NCBI GenBank assembly: GCA_016207985.1
Contig: JACQYX010000023.1
Coordinates: forward strand, 1 to 12,041
DNA length: 12,041 nucleotides
From: Ignavibacteriales bacterium
GTDB lineage: Bacteria > Bacteroidota > Ignavibacteria > UBA10030 > SZUA-254
Reading direction: 5' to 3'
Below the pieces are notes generated by a model. The model was not told the origin of the DNA, ran no database searches, and saw only the letters and a program-made list of their open reading frames with translations. This document shows positions 8,412 to 12,041 of this stretch, piece by piece; the first letter of the stretch is position 1; the number at the start of each line of letters is the position of its first letter. The position numbers and the translations under genes are program-made.

Positions 8412-10240
8412 CGCAATTTCTCCTCGATTGTAGATATCAACTCAATCGTTTCTCTATACACCTGATCCAGTTGCACAGCATCTGTTACCGGGGCAAAGCG
8501 TGCGAACTCACACATCTCGATTGTTGATGTGAGTTTATTCGATACTTCTTTAGGAATATTTCGGTTTTCAAGAGTTGTGCGTACAAAATCAATCGATAAA
8601 TCGGACGGTGGAATTCCTAGCTTATCGGCAATATATCCCCAGAGCGCCCGAGAAACCTCTGTATAAAATTCTTCTTTCTTTTTCGCATCTAAGAATTTTT
8701 TCGCTTCATCTAATCGGCGGTGAGCTAACTTTCGTGCTTTACGATTTCTGACAAGTAAAAGATTTCCTTGTAGTTTTTCACGACGCTTAGCATAGAACAT
8801 AAACCCGACGAATGCTAAAATCGGACTTATGGATAAAACAAGGAACATCGGCGAGCCGGCGAATGTATCTCCTTTACTTCGCAATGATATCGTCTCGCTC
8901 TTGATAAAGCGTATATCTTCGCCAAGTAATTTCACATCTTCTTTGCCGATACCGACTGCATATGTCGGCGTAGTTTCAGAACCTTTTTCAACATTCAATA
9001 TAAAATCCGGACTACTTAGAGAGACAAAAATCTTTTTATCGACATCAAAATAAGCAAACTGTACCGAAGGAATTTTCTGGTCACCGGGATGCCGTGGAAT
9101 CAACAGATACTCAAACGTTCTGCTTCCCGCAATTTGATCACCTTGCTTTGTTATGTTATCGGAAATCTTCGGCTCGTACTTCTCAATATCCGATGTTAAA
9201 TTAATGAGAGGTGCTTCGAGAAGCTTCAAATTTCCTCTGCCCGAGATTTTCACTTTAAGCGTTACTGGCTCATTCGTTTTTGTCTCGCGTTTATCGAGCC
9301 AAGCTTCCATTGTATATTTACCAACAGCACCACTAAAGTTGGGTGGTAAATCTGCAGCCGGCAGCGGAAGTACGGTAATATTCAACGGCTGACTGCGAAC
9401 CTTGTGACTCACATTGGCAACATTACCAAAAAATGGATCATTGAAAAACTGGTCGAAGATATCGTTTGAGCGGCGACGCGTTTGTACCTGTACAACACAC
9501 TCAACATCCATCGGGTCGATTGCGAGTGTACCACTCCGCTGCGGGAAGAGCGCAACTTTTTTCAGGATGCCAACGCGATATTGTTTTCCATTCACGACTT
9601 CAGTTGAAAGCTGAACCTGTTTAGAAACATCGAGGTCTTCGCTCCAAAATCCCGTCAACGCTGGTAGTTTTGTCAAGTTGTAATTAACAACATTCACACG
9701 AGTATAAATTTTATAAGTAGCAGTGATTTGCTCACCCTGATATACGCGAGCTTTATCAACAGTAACCTTGAGAAAAAGATTGTCTCCAATCTGCTTTCCG
9801 ATATCTGATTCTTGTTGTGATTGACGTGATTGCTGTTTCTGCTGCGGTGCACCTTTTATAACTTCAATAGTTATCGGTTGTGTTTGCAGTTGTTTTCCAC
9901 CATGATTTATAAATGCAGGCGGTATTACAAATTTCCCCTCCGCTCTTGGCTGAAGAACATAACTGTAGGATATCGATGCAGACATCGCTCCATTTATGAA
10001 CTGCATATTTGTAGATTGATTCGGACCTGATAGTGTGAGGAAATCGTTGAATGATGGCGGTCGGAAATTGCTACCGCCACTCGATCCACTCAGCGTAAAG
10101 GTAATCTCAAATTGTTCACCCATCGCAAGCTTATTCCGATCCACAGATGCAGTGAAGGTTGCATCTTGACCAAATGCAAAATGCAAAAGGCAAAAGGCAA
10201 TAATCAAATTAAAGACAATATGTAAGAGCAATTTACTCAC
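8408..10240 (-). CDS. batD: BatD-like protein (oxygen tolerance family)
   Basis: A 610-residue protein with an N-terminal signal peptide (cleavage likely near FAFG-QDATF). A long periplasmic part opens with TASVDRNKLAMGEQFEITFTL, a fold repeated at LKVTVDKARVYQGEQITATYKI and YTMEAWLDKRETKTNEPVTLKVKISG, as in BatD proteins built of Ig-like repeats. A single membrane helix (about 464-482) is followed by a basic cytoplasmic tail of about 128 residues with EFYTEVSRALWGYIADKLGI. The start is unusual. The frame opens at a GTG (10240) with no clear Shine-Dalgarno sequence, and a TTG at 10231 is an alternative. The signal peptide core is encoded by a heptanucleotide tandem repeat. A gap of about 100 bp separates it from batC, while batE overlaps its end. 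The coding region downstream looks intact. Confidence 0.9.
   Translation of the reverse strand: MSKLLLHIVFNLIIAFCLLHFAFGQDATFTASVDRNKLAMGEQFEITFTLSGSSGGSNFRPPSFNDFLTLSGPNQSTNMQFINGAMSASISYSYVLQPRAEGKFVIPPAFINHGGKQLQTQPITIEVIKGAPQQKQQSRQSQQESDIGKQIGDNLFLKVTVDKARVYQGEQITATYKIYTRVNVVNYNLTKLPALTGFWSEDLDVSKQVQLSTEVVNGKQYRVGILKKVALFPQRSGTLAIDPMDVECVVQVQTRRRSNDIFDQFFNDPFFGNVANVSHKVRSQPLNITVLPLPAADLPPNFSGAVGKYTMEAWLDKRETKTNEPVTLKVKISGRGNLKLLEAPLINLTSDIEKYEPKISDNITKQGDQIAGSRTFEYLLIPRHPGDQKIPSVQFAYFDVDKKIFVSLSSPDFILNVEKGSETTPTYAVGIGKEDVKLLGEDIRFIKSETISLRSKGDTFAGSPMFLVLSISPILAFVGFMFYAKRREKLQGNLLLVRNRKARKLAHRRLDEAKKFLDAKKKEEFYTEVSRALWGYIADKLGIPPSDLSIDFVRTTLENRNIPKEVSNKLTSTIEMCEFARFAPVTDAVQLDQVYRETIELISTIEEKLR
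10173..10200. repeat. 4 x 7-bp tandem repeat inside the batD signal peptide
   Basis: On the plus strand there are two copies of AATGCAA followed by two copies of AAGGCAA, 28 bp in perfect 7-base phase. On the minus strand they encode the hydrophobic IAFCLLHFAF stretch of the BatD signal peptide. Because 7 is not a multiple of 3, the unit passes through all three frames and gives a mixed hydrophobic peptide. Confidence 0.8.
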
Positions 10241-10246
10241 GCGTGA
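10237..10246. other. 10-bp perfect palindrome TCACGCGTGA at the batD start
   Basis: This palindrome spans the GTG proposed as the batD start. It may be a chance match, but it sits exactly at the edge of the repeat tract and could mask or mark the initiation region. Confidence 0.3.
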
Positions 10247-10251
10247 TGGTT

Positions 10252-10342
10252 CGTATCATTTGTCAGTTGTCATTGGTCAATTGTTCATGGTTCCTGGTTC
10301 TTTGTACTTTGTTATATATCAATCTGAAATCTAAAATCTTAT
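10252..10342. repeat. Degenerate heptanucleotide repeat tract filling the batC-batD gap
   Basis: Read on the plus strand in steps of seven from 10252, the spacer falls into related units such as TTTGTCA, GTTGTCA, TTGGTCA, then ATGGTTC, CTGGTTC, TTTGTAC, TTTGTTA, and finally ATCTGAA, ATCTAAA. About thirteen units cover nearly the whole gap between the batC stop and the batD start. Similar 7-base short tandem repeats are known between genes in some cyanobacteria and are seen in other environmental bacteria. Nothing here looks like a promoter or ribosome-binding site for batD. Confidence 0.6.
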
Positions 10343-10343
10343 A

Positions 10344-10846
10344 TCACCAGTCTTTTTCAACTCTGATTCTTGCTGGAACTTTCTTCTTCAATTTCTTTTG
10401 AACATCTTTTTCTTCGTTCTTCAATGCTTCAAGGATTCGTTCAGCGTCTTCTTTTGATATTTGCTGCTTTTTCTGCTCTGCTTTTTGCTGCTGCTGCTGT
10501 TTCTCCTGCTGCTTTTGTTGATCTTGCTGCTGCTGTTGATCATCCTTCTTCTGATCTTGTTTCTGGTCTTTCTTTTGATCTTGTTTTTGTTTTTGTTGCT
10601 GTTGCTGCTGCTGTTGTTGGCTTCACCATATCTTTCCTGCTTGTAAAGTGCATCGCCTAAATTGAAAGCACCTTGCTTCAGCTCTTTATTCTTCTCGAGC
10701 GCTTTGCGGTAGCTTACTTCCGCATCCGGGTATTTATCTTTTTTATATGACTGATTTCCTTCGCGAATAAGCGAGCGTTCCGATTGGGCACCAGCGTAAT
10801 TCAGCCAGATAAAAACTATAAATAAGGTAAGAAATATTTTCATCAT
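10344..10846 (-). pseudogene. batC: BatC-like TPR protein, disrupted by internal deletion and frameshift
   Basis: The gene starts at ATG 10846, overlapping the batB stop (ATGATGA). The first frame encodes a signal peptide (MMKIFLTLFIVFIWLNYAGAQ) and a TPR repeat (EGNQSYKKDKYPDAEVSYRKAL), then AFNLGDALYKQERYGEA. Beyond position 10621 this frame becomes an unnatural Asn/Ser/Lys/Arg-rich read of CAA/CAG repeats that stops at 10421. The correct frame resumes at 10619 with a glutamine/lysine-rich linker of about 53 residues. It then gives the C-terminus ISKEDAERILEAL and a VEKDW ending typical of BatC, stopping at 10344. The second TPR unit, with its usual NPxDxxxxxNL end, is missing between the halves, perhaps 50-70 residues. 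An ORF started upstream at 10879 would lie inside batB and is not needed. The intact protein would be a periplasmic TPR partner of BatA/BatB. Confidence 0.82.
10461..10619 (-). repeat. CAA/CAG-rich tract encoding the BatC Gln/Lys linker
   Basis: In the restored batC frame these 53 codons are about 60 percent glutamine, the rest mostly lysine and aspartate. The segment opens with a run of nine glutamines. Long CAG/CAA stretches are prone to slippage and to misassembly. On the plus strand the complement gives leucine-rich spurious ORFs. Confidence 0.75.
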
Positions 10847-11877
10847 CGTTCCCTGAATAAATTCCAATTTGCCATCCAACGATTTTTTCGTTCAGAGATA
10901 AAAAACTCAAGTATCAATAATAAAATAGCGGCAGTAAGAAAATATTGAAATCGATCTTCATACTCAGTAAATACTTTCGCACCAAACTCCTTCTTTTCCA
11001 TCGTTTGAATCTCTTTAAAGACCGCATCCATTTCATCCTGCTGATTCGTAGCACGGATATAAATTCCGCCGCCTGCCTCTGCGATTTGCCGCATTCCTTG
11101 TTCATCGAGTTTAGTTACAACTGTATTCCCACTTTCATCTTTTTTGTATCCCGTCTGTGTATTCCCCTGATAGATCGGAATCGGAACACCGTCGGGTGAA
11201 CCCATCCCGATTGTATGAATAATGACGCCTTCGCTATTTGCATCCTTCGCAGCAGCAATTGCATCGTCTTCGTGGTTCTCACCATCGGAGATGATGATTA
11301 TGACTTTGTGTTTCTTCTCGCCCACAGCAAACGACTTCATCGCAAGCTTGATTGCCGAACCGATTGCTGTTCCCGGAATCGGAACAACATCGACATCGAT
11401 CGTACTTAGAATGAGACGAGCAGCCGAGTAATCGGTTGTGAGCGGCAACTGCAAATAACTATCGCCTGCAAATACAATCAAACCGAGTCGATCATTCTGG
11501 AACTTATCAATCATGCGAGAAATTTCTTGCTTGGCACTTTCAAGTCGGTTTGGTTTGATATCTTCGGCTTTCATACTGTTAGAGACATCCAATGCTATAA
11601 TAATATCAACGCCTTCTCGCTTAACTTCTTCCATCTTCGTTCCGATTTGTGGATTAGCAATTCCAAGAATTAATATCGCCAAAGCGCTGAATGTAAAAAA
11701 GAATTTTATCGTTCGCTTATATTTACTGACCGATGGCATAAGCAGCTCAAGCAGCACTGGATTGCCAAAGCGTGATAAACCACGTCGGCGTAATTGTAGC
11801 GCCCACCAAAAAAGTATAAGCAGCACAGGTAGAAATGCAAGTGTGTATAAGTATTCAGTATGTGCGAAACGAATCAT
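10843..11877 (-). CDS. batB: BatB-like VWA-domain membrane protein
   Basis: A 344-residue protein with two N-terminal membrane helices (about 8-28 and 58-76), a von Willebrand factor A domain (about 89-290) and a C-terminal helix (about 312-326). The metal-binding MIDAS site is complete: D97-V-S99-N-S101, T170 in PIPGTAIGSAI and D198 in ISDGENHEDD. FGNPVLLELLMP near residue 38 and PRxGxK-like IANPQIGTKMEEVKREGVDI before the VWA domain are typical of BatA/BatB. These proteins sit in the inner membrane with the VWA domain outside, and in related operons act with a MoxR ATPase and TPR partners. A very good Shine-Dalgarno sequence (GGAGGTGA, 11892-11885) lies eight bases before the ATG. The gene overlaps batC. 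BatA is the closest alternative, but the batC gene directly after favours BatB. Confidence 0.9.
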   Translation of the reverse strand: MIRFAHTEYLYTLAFLPVLLILFWWALQLRRRGLSRFGNPVLLELLMPSVSKYKRTIKFFFTFSALAILILGIANPQIGTKMEEVKREGVDIIIALDVSNSMKAEDIKPNRLESAKQEISRMIDKFQNDRLGLIVFAGDSYLQLPLTTDYSAARLILSTIDVDVVPIPGTAIGSAIKLAMKSFAVGEKKHKVIIIISDGENHEDDAIAAAKDANSEGVIIHTIGMGSPDGVPIPIYQGNTQTGYKKDESGNTVVTKLDEQGMRQIAEAGGGIYIRATNQQDEMDAVFKEIQTMEKKEFGAKVFTEYEDRFQYFLTAAILLLILEFFISERKNRWMANWNLFRER

Positions 11878-11884
11878 AATGACA

Positions 11885-11892
11885 TCACCTCC
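11885..11892 (-). promoter_or_regulatory. Strong Shine-Dalgarno sequence of batB
   Basis: GGAGGTGA is close to a perfect anti-16S match and fixes the batB start at 11877. It contrasts with batD, which has no visible ribosome-binding site. Confidence 0.8.
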
Positions 11893-11918
11893 GACTTAAG
11901 CTGTCTAAAAAGAAGGGA

Positions 11919-12014
11919 TTGTCATTCTGAACGAAGTGAAGAATCTCGAAAATACATTGAAATGAGAGATTCTTCGGTCTCCCGCTCTTCGAGCGGGACC
12001 CCTCATAATGACAA
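11919..12014. repeat. Dispersed palindromic repeat (TTGTCATTCTGAACGAAG type)
   Basis: A 96-bp element bounded by TTGTCATT (11919-11926) and its inverted copy AATGACAA (12007-12014). Inside are a 10-bp perfect inverted pair, GAAGAATCTC (11938-11947) and GAGATTCTTC (11966-11975), and a 7-bp perfect hairpin, CCCGCTC-TTC-GAGCGGG (11981-11997). Elements with GTCATTCTGAxCGAAGxGAAGAATCTC are widespread non-coding repeats in many environmental bacterial genomes, and their translations (HFVQNDN-like) are common spurious peptides. It sits just upstream of the batB ribosome-binding site. In RNA it would fold strongly and might act as a terminator, attenuator or mRNA stabiliser. Confidence 0.85.
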
Positions 12015-12041
12015 CTTCCGGACTTTTTGGTGAACCTTAGT
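12015..12041 (-). other. Window edge upstream of batB; possible 3' end of a preceding gene
   Basis: The last 27 bases lie outside the palindromic repeat. On the minus strand two frames are open, one ending with a TGA just inside the repeat. A batA gene would be expected here from the usual operon order, but this fragment is too short to identify. Confidence 0.2.

Noticed and set aside
10370..10660. Leucine- or alanine-rich plus-strand ORFs opposite batC
   Set aside because: They are the complement of the CAA/CAG repeats; the composition is fully explained by the Gln/Lys linker on the minus strand.
7659..11877. A new VWA/TPR defence system
   Set aside because: Gene order, domain content and the BatC, BatD and BatE features match the known Bat operon; no nuclease, protease effector or sensor gene accompanies it.
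11886..12040. Open minus-strand frame through the palindromic repeat giving an HFVQNDN-like peptide
   Set aside because: This is the well-known spurious translation of the dispersed repeat, with no start site or family support.
1..12041. tRNA, rRNA, CRISPR array or insertion sequence
   Set aside because: No cloverleaf-like T-arm motif, regular spacer-repeat array or transposase-like ORF was seen on reading either strand; this was done by eye and is not exhaustive.

Overview
All convincing genes in this 12.0 kb window lie on the minus strand, so transcription runs from high to low coordinates. The DNA is AT-rich. A Bat (Bacteroides aerotolerance type) gene run next to a Wzx/Wzy-type polysaccharide cluster, together with the style of intergenic repeats, suggests a member of the Bacteroidota/Ignavibacteriota (FCB) group. 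This placement is inference from gene families, not from a marker gene.

Right part (about 12041-7659): a Bat operon segment in the order batB (VWA domain), batC (TPR, broken), batD, batE (TPR + SH3). batA would be expected just beyond the right edge. A dispersed palindromic repeat (11919-12014) lies upstream of batB. The genes form an inner-membrane/periplasmic set: a VWA scaffold protein, two TPR proteins and a large BatD protein. batB/batC and batD/batE overlap by a few bases. The batC-batD gap instead holds about 100 bp of 7-nt-periodic repeat sequence, and a clean 4 x 7-nt tandem repeat encodes part of the BatD signal peptide.

Middle (7658-7418): a gap of about 240 bp with three short perfect dyads and candidate promoter elements. 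It separates the Bat genes from the polysaccharide genes.

Left part (7417-30): a surface polysaccharide (O-antigen/capsule/EPS) operon in the order rfbB/rmlB (dTDP-glucose 4,6-dehydratase), a Wza-like SLBB export protein, a Wzz-like chain-length regulator (broken), a Wzx-like flippase, a GT2 glycosyltransferase (broken) and a Wzy-like polymerase. Junctions are tight (overlaps or gaps of 23 nt or less). Together they would supply a nucleotide-sugar precursor, add a sugar, flip the lipid-linked repeat unit, polymerise it, control its length and export it.

The most striking observation is that three genes (the glycosyltransferase, wzz and batC) carry the same kind of lesion. In each, the N-terminal and C-terminal halves are well conserved but lie in different frames, and a conserved internal block of very roughly 40-70 residues is absent at the junction. 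This is more than a one-base frameshift. Three such events in 9 kb suggest either recurrent assembly errors (contigs joined with the gap collapsed) or real local gene decay. I saw no tRNA, rRNA, CRISPR array, transposase or recognisable new defence system.
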